DNA of 47,973 nt from Gammaproteobacteria bacterium (GCA_003567475.1 PWZL01000070.1:1-47973); one strand, 5' to 3'; shown: positions 9,240 to 17,695, counted from the stretch's first letter. A program made the numbers and translations. The notes: generated by a model from the sequence alone, not told the origin.

Positions 9240-9704
9240 CTACTGCGACTCGCGATAGGCGTCGTGACAGGAAGAGCAGGCGCCACCCAGGGTGCGCAAC
9301 TGGCCGCGGACGCCATCCAGTCCGGTGCCGGCCGCCTCCTGCATCGCCAGGGCGGCCTGGCGCAGATCCTCGAACTTGGCCATCACGTCGTCCGTGTCTT
9401 CCCAGATCTCTGGCAGGGCGCGCGTCCCGGACACACTCTCACTGTCGGAGCCGGCCGGCCACAGGCGATCCTGCTGCAGCGACGCAATGGCTGCGATGTT
9501 ATCCGCCGAGGCCTGCGCGGTGTCCGCGTCGTATTCAATGTCGCCCCGCGCCATGCCGACAAGCGGTCCGAGGTTGAACGCCAGAAGCTTGAACTGGCCC
9601 TGGCGGGCTTCAATCTCAGTCTCGAACGGCTGATCAGCTGCGGCGGATCCCATTCCCAGGGTGGCAGCCATGGCGATGCAGGTCAGTACTCGCTTGACGG
9701 TCAT
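9240..9704 (-). CDS. Cytochrome c' (c-556 type)
   Basis: 154-residue periplasmic four-helix-bundle cytochrome. The signal peptide (MTVKRVLTCIAMAATLGMG...AAA) is followed by a helical domain ending with the single haem motif C143-S-S-C-H147, placed 8 residues from the C-terminus as in all cytochromes c'. The start at 9704 is supported by AAGGA 8 nt upstream and by the signal peptide; the frame stays open 72 codons further but that part is arginine-rich shadow sequence. Cytochromes c' bind NO or CO and are implicated in NO tolerance; the partnership with the downstream diheme cytochrome suggests a small electron-transfer pair. Confidence 0.9.
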   Translation of the reverse strand: MTVKRVLTCIAMAATLGMGSAAADQPFETEIEARQGQFKLLAFNLGPLVGMARGDIEYDADTAQASADNIAAIASLQQDRLWPAGSDSESVSGTRALPEIWEDTDDVMAKFEDLRQAALAMQEAAGTGLDGVRGQLRTLGGACSSCHDAYRESQ

Positions 9705-10104
9705 CTCACATTCCTTTGGCAGGCCGGTCGAGGCGGCGACGCGACTGAGACTAGCACAGCCGCTGAGACGCGCAACCCCGCGTCGTCGACCGGCACGGAC
9801 GGCTCGCCGACACCGCCCTGATTGGCCATCGGGCGCCGATCGCTGTATTCTCGGTCCTCTTTTTCCCGCGCCGCGATGCCGAGAGCGGCGGGTCGCGCGG
9901 GAGCGCGTCAGGAGCACCACTGCTGCCGACGCTCAGTGCCCGATCTGCATGTGAGCGTGCGGATCATTCGGGCCACGAGGGTGCTACGACGCCCGTTCAA
10001 TCCATGGCACTGCGAAACGGCCAGTCCGTTGTCGCCCGGAGACCACGCGGCTCCGTCGGCCACGTGCCCGCCTTCGCCGGCGACAGCACAGGGAGTGATT
10101 CACC
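9705..10104. other. 400-nt intergenic region, divergent
   Basis: Separates the cytochrome c' gene (minus) from the KamA-like gene (plus). No coding frame looks real: all open frames are arginine-rich shadows. The only signals I can point to are a possible sigma70 promoter at 9822-9851 and the AGGGAG ribosome-binding site just before 10105. Its length is unusual for this tightly packed window. Confidence 0.5.
9822..9851 (+). promoter_or_regulatory. Possible sigma70 promoter for kamA-like gene
   Basis: TTGGCC (9822-9827) and TATTCT (9846-9851) with an 18-bp spacer, on the strand of the KamA-like gene but about 250 nt upstream of its start. This implies a long leader if it is used. Matches are only moderate. 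Confidence 0.35.
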
Positions 10105-11445
10105 ATGAGCAAAGCCATCGACACGCGGCGTCTGCAGCCGGTAGCCCCACGCAAGTTCAAAGTCTTCACCCACCATCAGCTCGACCAGATTCCTGAGCTG
10201 TCGCAATTGCCGGACGCTGTTCGATTCGAGATGCAGGTGGTCGCGAACGTGTTGCCCTTTCGTGTCAACGAGTACGTCATCCAGGACCTGATCGACTGGT
10301 CGCGGGTGCCGGATGACCCGATTTTCCAACTCGTGTTCCCGCAACGCGAAATGCTCGAGCCGGAGGCTTTTGGCCGCATGGCGAGGCTGCTCAAGCAGGA
10401 GGGCGGGCGTGATGAGGTTCGCGCCCTTGCCACCGAACTTCGCGGGGATCTCAATCCGCATCCCGCCGGCCAGATGGAACTCAATGTCCCTACCCTCGAC
10501 GATGAGTCAGTCGACGGGCTGCAGCACAAGTACCGCGAAACCGTGCTGTTCTTCCCGAGCCAGGGACAGGTCTGTCACAGCTACTGCACGTTCTGTTTCC
10601 GTTGGGCGCAGTTCGTCGGCGACAAGGACCTGCGCTTCGCCCTTGGCGAGGCCGAGAAGCTGCATCGATATCTGCGCGAGCATCCGGAACTGACGGACCT
10701 GCTGGTGACCGGCGGCGATCCGATGGTCATGAAGACCCATCACCTCGAGGGTTACCTGGCGGCGCTCACGGCACCTGAGTTCGAACACGTCCAGACCATC
10801 CGCATCGGCACCAAGGCGCTGACCTTCTGGCCGTACCGCTTCGTCAGCGATGCTGACAGCGATGGGCTGTTGCGGCTGCTTGAGCGGCTGGTCATGGCCG
10901 GCAAACATGTCGCGATCATGGCCCATTACAACCACTGGCGGGAGCTCGAAACACCGATCGCGCGCGAAGCGATCCGGCGCGTACGTGACACCGGGGCGGT
11001 GATCCGCGCTCAGGGACCCTTGCTGCGCCACATCAATGACGATGCCGACGCCTGGGCACGGATGTGGCGAACACAGGTGCGCCTGGGCATCGTGCCGTAT
11101 TACATGTTCGTGGAGCGCGACACCGGCGCGCGCCGATACTTCGAGGTGCCGCTGGTGCGTGCCTGGCAGATCTACCGCGATGCCATGCAACGGGTCTCCG
11201 GACTCGGGAGAACGGCGCGTGGACCCTCGATGAGCGCCAAGCCCGGCAAGGTGGAAATCCAGGGCGTGACCGAAATCCACGGCGAGAAGGTCCTTGCGCT
11301 GCGTTTCATCCAGGGCCGCAACCCCGACTGGGTGCAGCGGCCGTTCTTTGCGCGCTATGACGAGACGGCCACCTGGCTCGATCAGCTGCGCCCGGCGTTC
11401 GGCGAGGATCGCTTCTTCTTCGAGGATGAGATGGCGTTGCGCTAG
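10105..11445 (+). CDS. KamA-family radical SAM protein (lysine 2,3-aminomutase-like)
   Basis: 446-residue cytoplasmic radical SAM enzyme. C157-x3-C161-x2-C164 (CHSYCTFC) binds the [4Fe-4S] cluster, and LLVTGGDPMVM is the SAM-binding GGE-like strand region. Homology to lysine 2,3-aminomutases (1,2-amino shifts using PLP) is clear over the core. However, the glycine-rich PGGGGK motif that carries the PLP lysine in lysine 2,3-aminomutase is replaced by SAKPGKVEI near residue 375, so substrate and even PLP use are uncertain. The start has AGGGAG upstream. No beta-lysine acetyltransferase or degradation genes are nearby; it looks monocistronic and converges on an SDR. Confidence 0.85.
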   Translation: MSKAIDTRRLQPVAPRKFKVFTHHQLDQIPELSQLPDAVRFEMQVVANVLPFRVNEYVIQDLIDWSRVPDDPIFQLVFPQREMLEPEAFGRMARLLKQEGGRDEVRALATELRGDLNPHPAGQMELNVPTLDDESVDGLQHKYRETVLFFPSQGQVCHSYCTFCFRWAQFVGDKDLRFALGEAEKLHRYLREHPELTDLLVTGGDPMVMKTHHLEGYLAALTAPEFEHVQTIRIGTKALTFWPYRFVSDADSDGLLRLLERLVMAGKHVAIMAHYNHWRELETPIAREAIRRVRDTGAVIRAQGPLLRHINDDADAWARMWRTQVRLGIVPYYMFVERDTGARRYFEVPLVRAWQIYRDAMQRVSGLGRTARGPSMSAKPGKVEIQGVTEIHGEKVLALRFIQGRNPDWVQRPFFARYDETATWLDQLRPAFGEDRFFFEDEMALR

Positions 11446-11464
11446 ACCGGTCGGCGGCTGGCCT

Positions 11465-12214
11465 TCAAGCCGCCAGTACGATTCCCCCGGTGACATTCAG
11501 CACGCAGCCGGTCATGTACGCCGAGTCCGGCCCGCAGAGAAAGCGGATGGGCCCGGCGACATCCTCCGGCGTACCCCGCCGGCGCAGCGGGATTTCCTCG
11601 AGGTCGCCCTGCGGAAAGTCGGCCGTCATGGCCGTGTCGATGAAGCCCGGCGCCACGGCATTGCACAGGACGCCGTGCGGCCCACCATTCCGGGCGAGAT
11701 GACGGGTGATGCCGATCAGGGCCGCCTTTGAGGCGGTGTACTCGGTGCCGACAATCACACCGCCGCGATACCAGGCCATGGAACTTACGATGACGATCCG
11801 CCCGCGGCGGTTCGCGCACATGGGCTCCCAGACCGCGGCGATGGTGTTCTGGGTGCCGTGCAGGTTGATGTCGATCACTCGCGACCACTGCGCCCAGTCC
11901 CCGGCAACGCGACCGGCGGGACAGACGCCGGCGTTCGCCACCAGGGCATCGAGACGTCCGTGGGCCGTGAGGATGTCTTCGGCCAGACGCCGACAGCCGT
12001 CGCGATCGCGAATGTCGAGCTGGCGCCCATGCGCTTCGCCGCCCTGGGCGCGAATCGTCGCCACCGCCCCATCGCAGTCCAGCACATCGCTCAGCCAGAC
12101 CGTCGCCCCGGCCTCGGCCAACGCCGCGCCGGCCGCCGCACCAATGCCCCTCGCTCCGCCTGTAATCCAGGCCACCTGCCCTGCCAAGGGCCGCCCCAAG
12201 TCCGCCTGTGCCAT
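11465..12214 (-). CDS. SDR family oxidoreductase
   Basis: 249-residue short-chain dehydrogenase/reductase. It has the Rossmann motif TGGARGIG near residue 20, NAGV at the end of beta-4, the catalytic Ser in VIVSSMAW, and YTASK as the Tyr-x3-Lys pair, with the usual C-terminal GCVLNVTGG. It is soluble and NAD(P)-dependent; the substrate is not predictable. The start at 12214 fits the family N-terminus and has AGGA upstream; an upstream extension of 70 codons is shadow. It diverges from the CMD-like gene and converges on the KamA-like gene with a 19-nt gap. Confidence 0.9.
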   Translation of the reverse strand: MAQADLGRPLAGQVAWITGGARGIGAAAGAALAEAGATVWLSDVLDCDGAVATIRAQGGEAHGRQLDIRDRDGCRRLAEDILTAHGRLDALVANAGVCPAGRVAGDWAQWSRVIDINLHGTQNTIAAVWEPMCANRRGRIVIVSSMAWYRGGVIVGTEYTASKAALIGITRHLARNGGPHGVLCNAVAPGFIDTAMTADFPQGDLEEIPLRRRGTPEDVAGPIRFLCGPDSAYMTGCVLNVTGGIVLAA

Positions 12215-12279
12215 TTCGTCCTGCTCCCGGGTGTGGCAAACGACCGCATGACGCCGATACCGCCGGCGCATCATCGGCC

Positions 12280-12285
12280 TAGAAT
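12280..12285 (+). promoter_or_regulatory. Candidate -10 element (TAGAAT) for the CMD-like gene
   Basis: TAGAAT lies 37 nt upstream of the CMD-like start in the 107-nt divergent gap. No good -35 is visible at 16-18 bp, so it is weak or activator-dependent if used. Confidence 0.3.
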
Positions 12286-12321
12286 ACCTGCCAGAGGTTT
12301 CCCGCGGGGTGGAGGGCAGAC

Positions 12322-13032
12322 ATGGACGATACCGACGATTTGCAGACACGACTCGCCCATATCCGCGCGAAGCGTGGCTACCTGCTCCCGCATCACGGTC
12401 TGCTGGCCACGGCCTCGCCGGCACTGCTCGAGGCGTACGACACGGTCTACTCCGCGTTCGCCCTCACACCGGGCGCAACGCCAAGACGCGATCATGAGGC
12501 GGTCTGGATCGCCGTGCTGACGGCGAACGAGCAGCCGGTCGCGACCCATCATCTCGCCCGCTTCCAGGCAGCGGGTGGCACTGACAAGGACATCGAAGCC
12601 GTGCTGGCCCTGACGGCAGTGACCTGCGGCTTCCCCTGCTGGCGCTTCGTGCAGCGCCATTGGCAGGCGCATCTGCCGGCACTGGACATGCGTGAGGCCT
12701 GGCTGGCAGCGTTCGCGCGGGTCGGGGCACCCCTGCCGCGACGCCTCGCGCACCTGATCGCGGTGGCGGTGTTGATCTGCCGCGAGGCCTGGGACGGCCT
12801 GGCCTGGCAACTGGAGGCCGCCTATGCCGATGGCGTCCCGGAAGTGGAGCTGGCCGAGACGCTGGCATTGACGCTGCTGCCCTGCGGTGTGCCCAGCCTG
12901 GTCGAGGCGTCGCGGGTCTGGCGGGCACTGATCCTGGCCGATCAGGTCCCGGCATCCGCGGGATTCCGCGCCTGGGCGGAGACCGCCGGCCAGGGAGGTT
13001 TCGACGAGGCGTCAGGCGTACTGCAACCTTGA
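12322..13032 (+). CDS. Carboxymuconolactone-decarboxylase-like (AhpD-fold) protein
   Basis: 236-residue all-helical protein with two copies of the CMD/AhpD-like helical unit: HEAVWIAVLTANEQ...HH (residues 54-75) and LAHLIAVAVLICREAWDGLAWQLEAA (about 140-165). Canonical members with redox function have an E-x-C-x2-C pair plus His. Here the first copy lacks both cysteines and the second keeps a lone Cys in a different place, so peroxidase-type activity is unlikely. GGAGGG precedes the ATG. It is a single gene diverging from an SDR, and a metabolic role is only a guess. Confidence 0.7.
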   Translation: MDDTDDLQTRLAHIRAKRGYLLPHHGLLATASPALLEAYDTVYSAFALTPGATPRRDHEAVWIAVLTANEQPVATHHLARFQAAGGTDKDIEAVLALTAVTCGFPCWRFVQRHWQAHLPALDMREAWLAAFARVGAPLPRRLAHLIAVAVLICREAWDGLAWQLEAAYADGVPEVELAETLALTLLPCGVPSLVEASRVWRALILADQVPASAGFRAWAETAGQGGFDEASGVLQP

Positions 13033-13039
13033 GACGGCG

Positions 13040-13726
13040 TCAGCGCCAGTCACCCTCCAGCTGCACCAGTGCGTAGGACTGCGCCAGTCCATCGGAGGAC
13101 AGACGGACCGGCACGCAGTCCTCTCCCGCGGCCCACACCTCGAAGTCATCGACACCCGGTACGGAGATCCGGATGTGGCGGGTCACCATCGGACCGAGCG
13201 GCGTATCCAGCGTGTGCTCGCCGTGATCGCTGATGATCGAATCGCCGGCCTGGTAAGCAATCAGCGCAGGCCCGGTGCTCCCGTCAGGGGTCGCTGAGGT
13301 CGTGAACGTCACCAGCGGCAAGGCCTCCACCGGACCCTGCCACGCTCGCAGCCGACCCACAGTCCAGGCGTCGTTGTGCAACGAATGGGTCCCGAAGGCC
13401 TGGATCGGCTCGGTGGTCGTGACGTGCTGCGTGCTCTGGCCGTGGTCGAGGGTGTCGGACACACACTCCACCCGGTGGCCTGCGAAGCGATACCACGCCG
13501 AACCCCGCCGCCGACCGGCAATGGTCAGGCGCACGAAGGCTTCGACCGGCGTCCAGTCCTTGCGCACCTCCAGAAACACATCCCGGAGCAACTGGCGCTC
13601 ATCCATCTCGCACTGCGCCCGGAGCAGGCGCGCGCCGTCGGGCGCAACGCTGACACTGAAGAACTCCCGCCCCGTTTCCGCACCGTCCGCGTCCAGGTAG
13701 ACCATCCGGCCCCGATAACTGCGCAT
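13040..13726 (-). CDS. Hypothetical protein, DUF3108-like pattern
   Basis: 228-residue protein without signal peptide or membrane helix, mainly beta-strand (repeating short hydrophobic/polar alternation). The C-terminal third (GPMVTRHIRIS...DDFEVWAAGEDCVPVRLSSDG...YALVQLEG) resembles the end of DUF3108-type barrels: a 'converted to W...dd.vPv' strand pair. The assignment is by pattern only. The start at 13726 has GGAGGGGG 4 nt upstream. It shares a 181-nt divergent region with the SnoaL/TetR operon, so the TetR operator there might also affect it. Confidence 0.55.
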   Translation of the reverse strand: MRSYRGRMVYLDADGAETGREFFSVSVAPDGARLLRAQCEMDERQLLRDVFLEVRKDWTPVEAFVRLTIAGRRRGSAWYRFAGHRVECVSDTLDHGQSTQHVTTTEPIQAFGTHSLHNDAWTVGRLRAWQGPVEALPLVTFTTSATPDGSTGPALIAYQAGDSIISDHGEHTLDTPLGPMVTRHIRISVPGVDDFEVWAAGEDCVPVRLSSDGLAQSYALVQLEGDWR

Positions 13727-13832
13727 CCGTCCCCCTCCGAATCAACGACCGCCGGCATTCTTCGGCTGTGACGGGCCGCGGTCAAGCGAAGGCGAGGGCT
13801 CATCGACACGTCTCAAGGCCCCCTGAAAACCT

Positions 13833-13862
13833 GTCGACCTGGCGAAATAATGAGACTATAGT
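13833..13862 (+). promoter_or_regulatory. Promoter of the SnoaL-like/TetR operon
   Basis: TATAGT (13857-13862, 5 of 6 consensus) with TCGACC (13834-13839, 4 of 6) 17 bp upstream. The -10 hexamer lies inside the 18-bp palindrome, the arrangement expected where a bound repressor blocks RNA polymerase. Confidence 0.6.
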
Positions 13863-13867
13863 CTCAT
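13850..13867. promoter_or_regulatory. Perfect 18-bp palindrome, probable TetR operator
   Basis: ATGAGACTATAGTCTCAT is identical on both strands. It covers the -10 of the promoter for the SnoaL-like/TetR operon and sits about 40 nt upstream of the first start codon. Size and symmetry are typical for a TetR-family dimer site, and the regulator gene at 14330 is the obvious ligand-responsive partner (inference). Confidence 0.75.
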
Positions 13868-13907
13868 AATAAGCCATTTGTTTCTTGTAACAGCGAGGAA
13901 GCCCGAG

Positions 13908-14330
13908 ATGTCACTCACCCCGCAGCAGATGGACCACGCCATGGACACCCATTTCCGTTTCGAAGCCGCCGATGACATTGAGGGGGTGCTCTCGACCCTG
14001 ACCGGAGACGTCATCCATGATGTGGTCGGCTCACCCACCGGACCCACGCGGGGGCCTGACGGGGCACGGGGGTTCTACCAGCAACTGTTCGCCGATCTTG
14101 CCGACGGGGAAACCCGCTGCCTGCGCAGATGGTATGGCGAGAATGTCCTGGTCGATGAATCGCTGTGGCGCGGCCGGGCCGTGGGGCGTCCGTTCGGCAT
14201 GGAGGGCGGCAACCGGCCGCTGTCGTTCCGCTTGCTGCATCTCGTCGAATTCAATGACGACGGGCTGATCAGCCGGGAAAATGTCTGGGTGGACTTCCCG
14301 GCGATCGTGCAGCAGCTCACCGCTCGCTGA
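13908..14330 (+). CDS. SnoaL-like / NTF2-fold protein
   Basis: 140-residue cone-shaped alpha+beta protein of the NTF2/SnoaL type: N-terminal helix (MDTHFRFEAADDIEGVLSTL), then TGDVIHDVVGSPTGPTRGPDGARGFYQQLFADL and strands ending with LLHLVEFNDDGLISRENVWVD. Members are small enzymes or ligand binders; this one lacks a clearly recognised catalytic pair. AGGAAG precedes the ATG. The stop overlaps the TetR start by 1 nt (TGATG), so the two are co-translated, and it may act on the regulator's inducer. Confidence 0.75.
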   Translation: MSLTPQQMDHAMDTHFRFEAADDIEGVLSTLTGDVIHDVVGSPTGPTRGPDGARGFYQQLFADLADGETRCLRRWYGENVLVDESLWRGRAVGRPFGMEGGNRPLSFRLLHLVEFNDDGLISRENVWVDFPAIVQQLTAR

Positions 14331-14962
14331 TGGCCGGCCGCCCCGAAACTCCCGGACGGCGTCCCGCGAGAGGCCGCCGGGAAAATCAGCGCCTGCGTAC
14401 CCGCAAGGACCTGCTCCAGGCGGCGGCGCGCCTGCTGGAGACGGGCGTTACACCAGGCATGGACGAGATCGCGGAGGCGGCGCTGGTCTCGCGGGCCACA
14501 GCCTATCGCTACTTCCCATCGCTCGAGGCGCTGTTACTCGAAGCCCCGCTGCAGGCCGAGGCGCCCGACCCCGAACAGCTGTTCGCGGACGACGGCGAGT
14601 CGGATCCGGAAGCGCGGATCGACCGGGCGGTGGATGCCCTGCAGCGCATGGCCTATGCCAATGCCCCTCAGCTGAGACTGATGCTGTCACATTCGTTGGC
14701 AAGGCCTGCCAGGTCCGATCGCCCGCGCCGACAGAATCGACGCACCCAGCTGATCGAGGCCGCCCTCGAGCCGATTCGCCTGCAACTGACCCAGGCGGAG
14801 TACCGGCGCCTCTGCCGGGCGCTGGCACTGCTGATCGGCACGGAAGCGATGATCGTCTGTCAGGAAGTGCTGCAGATCGACGAGCGCGCGGCGCGTGAGG
14901 CCAGCCGCTGGGCCGCCCGCGCCCTGGTGCGCGAAACCCTGGCGGGCCGCAGACACGCCTAG
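14330..14962 (+). CDS. TetR-family transcriptional regulator
   Basis: 210-residue one-component repressor. A basic N-terminal arm (RPARGRRENQRLRTRKDLL) precedes the helix-turn-helix MDEIAEAALVSRATAYRYF (about residues 44-62) with the typical AYRYFPSLEALL end. The remaining 140 residues form the variable helical ligand/dimer domain. It is coupled to the SnoaL-like gene by a TGATG overlap. The perfect palindrome over the operon promoter strongly suggests autorepression. The inducer is unknown. Confidence 0.92.
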   Translation: MAGRPETPGRRPARGRRENQRLRTRKDLLQAAARLLETGVTPGMDEIAEAALVSRATAYRYFPSLEALLLEAPLQAEAPDPEQLFADDGESDPEARIDRAVDALQRMAYANAPQLRLMLSHSLARPARSDRPRRQNRRTQLIEAALEPIRLQLTQAEYRRLCRALALLIGTEAMIVCQEVLQIDERAAREASRWAARALVRETLAGRRHA

Positions 14963-15011
14963 CCCCCCTTGGCTGCGCCAGCGGGCCCGCGTCGGCCCCG
15001 GCGCCGACTCA

Positions 15012-15028
15012 GGCGCTATACTGGCGCC
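15012..15028 (+). promoter_or_regulatory. Candidate -10 inside an inverted repeat, upstream of AbgT gene
   Basis: TATACT (15017-15022) is flanked exactly by the inverted repeat GGCGC/GCGCC. It is 60 nt upstream of the AbgT-family start. No good -35 is visible. The repeat arms are only 5 bp in GC-rich DNA, so chance is possible. Confidence 0.4.
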
Positions 15029-15081
15029 GCCACGGCCCGAGCACGCCTGGCTCGGGCCGGCCAAGCAGGGAGGCAGTTTCG

Positions 15082-16662
15082 ATGAGTGAGAGCGGGCAGA
15101 CGCCGCAACACCCGGCCCCGGCGCCACGAACCTGGCTGATGCGCGCCCTCGACTGGATCGAGCGGGTCGGTAACCGCCTGCCCGACCCGGCCGTGCTGTT
15201 CCTGCTGCTGATGCTGCTGACCTGGGCCATCTCGGCGCTGCTCTCGCCCATCAGTTTCTCGACCATCGATCCTCGTACCGGGGAGGCGCTGGTCGTCAAC
15301 AACCTGCTCGCCGGCACATCAATCACGCGCTTTTTCGCTGACATGGTCGCCACTTTCGTCGGCTTTCATCCGCTTGGCGTGGTGCTGGTCGCGATGCTCG
15401 GCATCGGTGTGGCCGAGCACACCGGCTTCATCAACGCCGCGCTGCGCGCACTGTTGTCGTTCACCAAGCGCTGGATGCTCACCCCCATGCTCATCACCGT
15501 GGGGATCATCTCGCACACCGCGGTCGATGCCGGCTACGTGCTGGTCGTCCCCCTGGGCGCGGTCATCTTCTACGCGGCCGGACGGCACCCACTGGCCGGC
15601 ATTGCCGCGGCATTTGCCGGCGTCTCCGGGGGCTTCTCAGCCAACTTCGTGCCCTCGGCCATCGACCCGATGCTCCAGGGCATCAGCCAGGCCGCCGGTC
15701 AGGTGCTCGACCCCACACTGGTCCTGAACCCGCTGAACAACTACTTCTTCACCGCCATCTCCTCGCTGCTGATCATCGGCATCGGCTGGCTGATCACCGA
15801 CCGGATCGTCGAGCCGCGCCTGCGCGGTACCGAAGTCGATGGCGATATGCAGGACATGCCCAGCATGGAAGGCCTCGAGCCGCATGAGCGCCGGGCGCTG
15901 CGCTGGTCACTGGTGGCCATGGTGGCGGGGCTGGTGGTGCTGTTCGTCACCGCGCTGCCGGGCGGATCGCCCTGGCGCGCGCCGACCGGCGACATCACCG
16001 CCTTCGATGCTCCGCTGATGCAGTCGATCGTGTCGCTGATCTTCCTGCTGTTCCTGCTGCCTGGCGTGGTCTACGGCTACGTCGCGGGAACCGTGAACAG
16101 CCACCGCGACATCATCGCCGGCATGAGCAAGGCGATGAGCGGCATGGGCTACTACATCGTCATGGCCTTCTTTGCTGCCCAGTTCATCTATGCGTTCTCG
16201 CAGTCGAATCTCGGCGCGCTGCTGGCCATCGAGGGCGCCAACTGGCTGAGAAGCGCGGGGCTGTCACCGCAGCTGACCATTGTCGGCGTCGTGATCATCA
16301 CCGGCGTGGTCAACCTGCTGGTGGGTTCGGCATCGGCCAAGTGGGCTCTCCTCGCCCCCATTCTGGTGCCCATGCTCATGAGCCTGGGCATCTCGCCGGA
16401 TCTGACACAGGCGGCCTATCGAGTCGGCGACTCGACCACCAATATCATCACGCCGCTGCTGCCGTACTTTCCGCTGATCGTGGTGTTCTGCAAACGCTAC
16501 GTGACCAGCTCCGGCATCGGCACGCTGGTGGCGATGATGCTGCCCTACTCGGTCATCTTCCTGATCACCTGGACGCTGTTCCTGCTGCTGTACTGGACGG
16601 TGGGTGCCGCGATCGGCCTGCCGCTCGGGATCGGCGCGAGCTACGAGTACACGCTGCCTTGA
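15082..16662 (+). CDS. AbgT-family transporter
   Basis: 526-residue inner-membrane protein of the AbgT family (p-aminobenzoyl-glutamate uptake in E. coli AbgT; MtrF exports antifolates in Neisseria). Family marks are the N-terminal WIERVGNRLPDPAVLFLLL, VGFHPLGVVLVAMLGIGVAE, FAGVSGGFSANFVPSAIDP, the re-entrant NLLVGSASAKWALLAPILVP and YRVGDSTTNIITPLLPYFP. Length is normal. Transport direction and substrate cannot be told. It stands alone, with a candidate promoter at 15017, converging on the quinone oxidoreductase. A second paralogue lies at 32277-33863. Confidence 0.92.
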   Translation: MSESGQTPQHPAPAPRTWLMRALDWIERVGNRLPDPAVLFLLLMLLTWAISALLSPISFSTIDPRTGEALVVNNLLAGTSITRFFADMVATFVGFHPLGVVLVAMLGIGVAEHTGFINAALRALLSFTKRWMLTPMLITVGIISHTAVDAGYVLVVPLGAVIFYAAGRHPLAGIAAAFAGVSGGFSANFVPSAIDPMLQGISQAAGQVLDPTLVLNPLNNYFFTAISSLLIIGIGWLITDRIVEPRLRGTEVDGDMQDMPSMEGLEPHERRALRWSLVAMVAGLVVLFVTALPGGSPWRAPTGDITAFDAPLMQSIVSLIFLLFLLPGVVYGYVAGTVNSHRDIIAGMSKAMSGMGYYIVMAFFAAQFIYAFSQSNLGALLAIEGANWLRSAGLSPQLTIVGVVIITGVVNLLVGSASAKWALLAPILVPMLMSLGISPDLTQAAYRVGDSTTNIITPLLPYFPLIVVFCKRYVTSSGIGTLVAMMLPYSVIFLITWTLFLLLYWTVGAAIGLPLGIGASYEYTLP

Positions 16663-16677
16663 CACGCCGCGTCCGGC

Positions 16678-16693
16678 CCCGGTTCAGACCGGG
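16678..16693. terminator. Possible hairpin between convergent genes
   Basis: CCCGGT TCAG ACCGGG forms a 6-bp GC-rich hairpin in the 61-nt gap between two convergent stops. No U-tract follows on either strand, so it may only be a transcript-end stabiliser. Confidence 0.3.
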
Positions 16694-16723
16694 AGAGGCC
16701 GCGATTCGCCTGTCAGGCTGGCC

Positions 16724-17695
16724 TCAGGGCAGGAGGACCGTCTGTCCGGTGGTGCGTCTCGCCTCGAGATCGCGGTGCGCCTCGGCCGCCGCGCCCAGCG
16801 GGTAGCGCTGTGAGACATTGATCTTCACGGACCCGGCGGCGACGAGCTCGATCAGCTCGGCACTGGCTGCCAGCAAGGCGTCGCGCGTGCCGATAAAATC
16901 GAACAGCACCGGGCGGGTCACGTACAACGAGCCCCGGCTGGCCAGCTCCAGCAGGGAAAACGGCTCGACCGGCCCGGAGGCGTTACCGAAACTGACCATC
17001 ACACCGTGCGGGCGCAGTGCGTTCAACGAGGCCATGAACGTCTCCTTGCCCACGGAATCGTAGACGGCGGCCACACCTTCGCCACCGGTGAGCTCGCGGG
17101 TCCGCGCGGCGACATCCTCGTCGGCCATGATGATCTCCGCACAGCCATGCGCCTGCGCAAGCGCCGCCTTGTCCTGGGTCGAGACCACGCCGATCACCCG
17201 TGCGCCCAGATGCGTCGCCCACTGCGCCGCGATCTGGCCCACGCCGCCAGCGGCCGCGTACAGCAGCACCGTGTCGCCCGCCTGTACCGGATAGCTGCGG
17301 CGAAGCAGATACCAGGCGGTCAGGCCCTTGAGCATCATCGCCGCACCCGTCTCGTCATCGATGGTCTCCGGCAGGCGCACCAGATGGGCCGCCGGCGCCA
17401 GACGGACATCGCAGTAGCTCGCCGGCGGGCGGCTGGTGTAGGCCACCCGGTCGCCGACCGCAAGATCCTCGACGCCCGGACCGAGCGCTTCGACCACGCC
17501 GGCAGCCTCCACACCGATGCCGCTCGGCAGCGGCAGCGGGTACAGCCCCTCGCGATGGTAGGTGTCGATGAAATTCAGGCCGATGGCCGTGTGGCGCAGC
17601 CTGACCTCGCCCTCCCCAGGCTCACCGACCGTCACCGCGACGGCCTCCAGCACCTCGGGGCCGCCATGGCGGGCGAATCTGATGGCGGTAGGCAT
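16724..17695 (-). CDS. NADPH:quinone oxidoreductase (QOR) family
   Basis: 323-residue zinc-independent medium-chain dehydrogenase/reductase. Family marks are GLNFIDTYHREGLYPLPLPSG near residue 40, the Rossmann stretch VLLYAAAGGVGQIAAQWA (about 145-162), and no structural zinc cysteines. It reduces quinones with NADPH by one electron or related enones. The ATG at 17695 is chosen because AGGAG sits 7 nt upstream; a GTG two codons earlier has no room for a ribosome-binding site. It diverges from the SDR at 17834 and converges on the AbgT gene. Confidence 0.92.
   Translation of the reverse strand: MPTAIRFARHGGPEVLEAVAVTVGEPGEGEVRLRHTAIGLNFIDTYHREGLYPLPLPSGIGVEAAGVVEALGPGVEDLAVGDRVAYTSRPPASYCDVRLAPAAHLVRLPETIDDETGAAMMLKGLTAWYLLRRSYPVQAGDTVLLYAAAGGVGQIAAQWATHLGARVIGVVSTQDKAALAQAHGCAEIIMADEDVAARTRELTGGEGVAAVYDSVGKETFMASLNALRPHGVMVSFGNASGPVEPFSLLELASRGSLYVTRPVLFDFIGTRDALLAASAELIELVAAGSVKINVSQRYPLGAAAEAHRDLEARRTTGQTVLLP

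Noticed and set aside
9822-10196. Arginine-rich frame between cytochrome c' and the KamA-like gene
   Set aside because: No ribosome-binding site; it overlaps the start of the KamA-like gene and has shadow-type composition.
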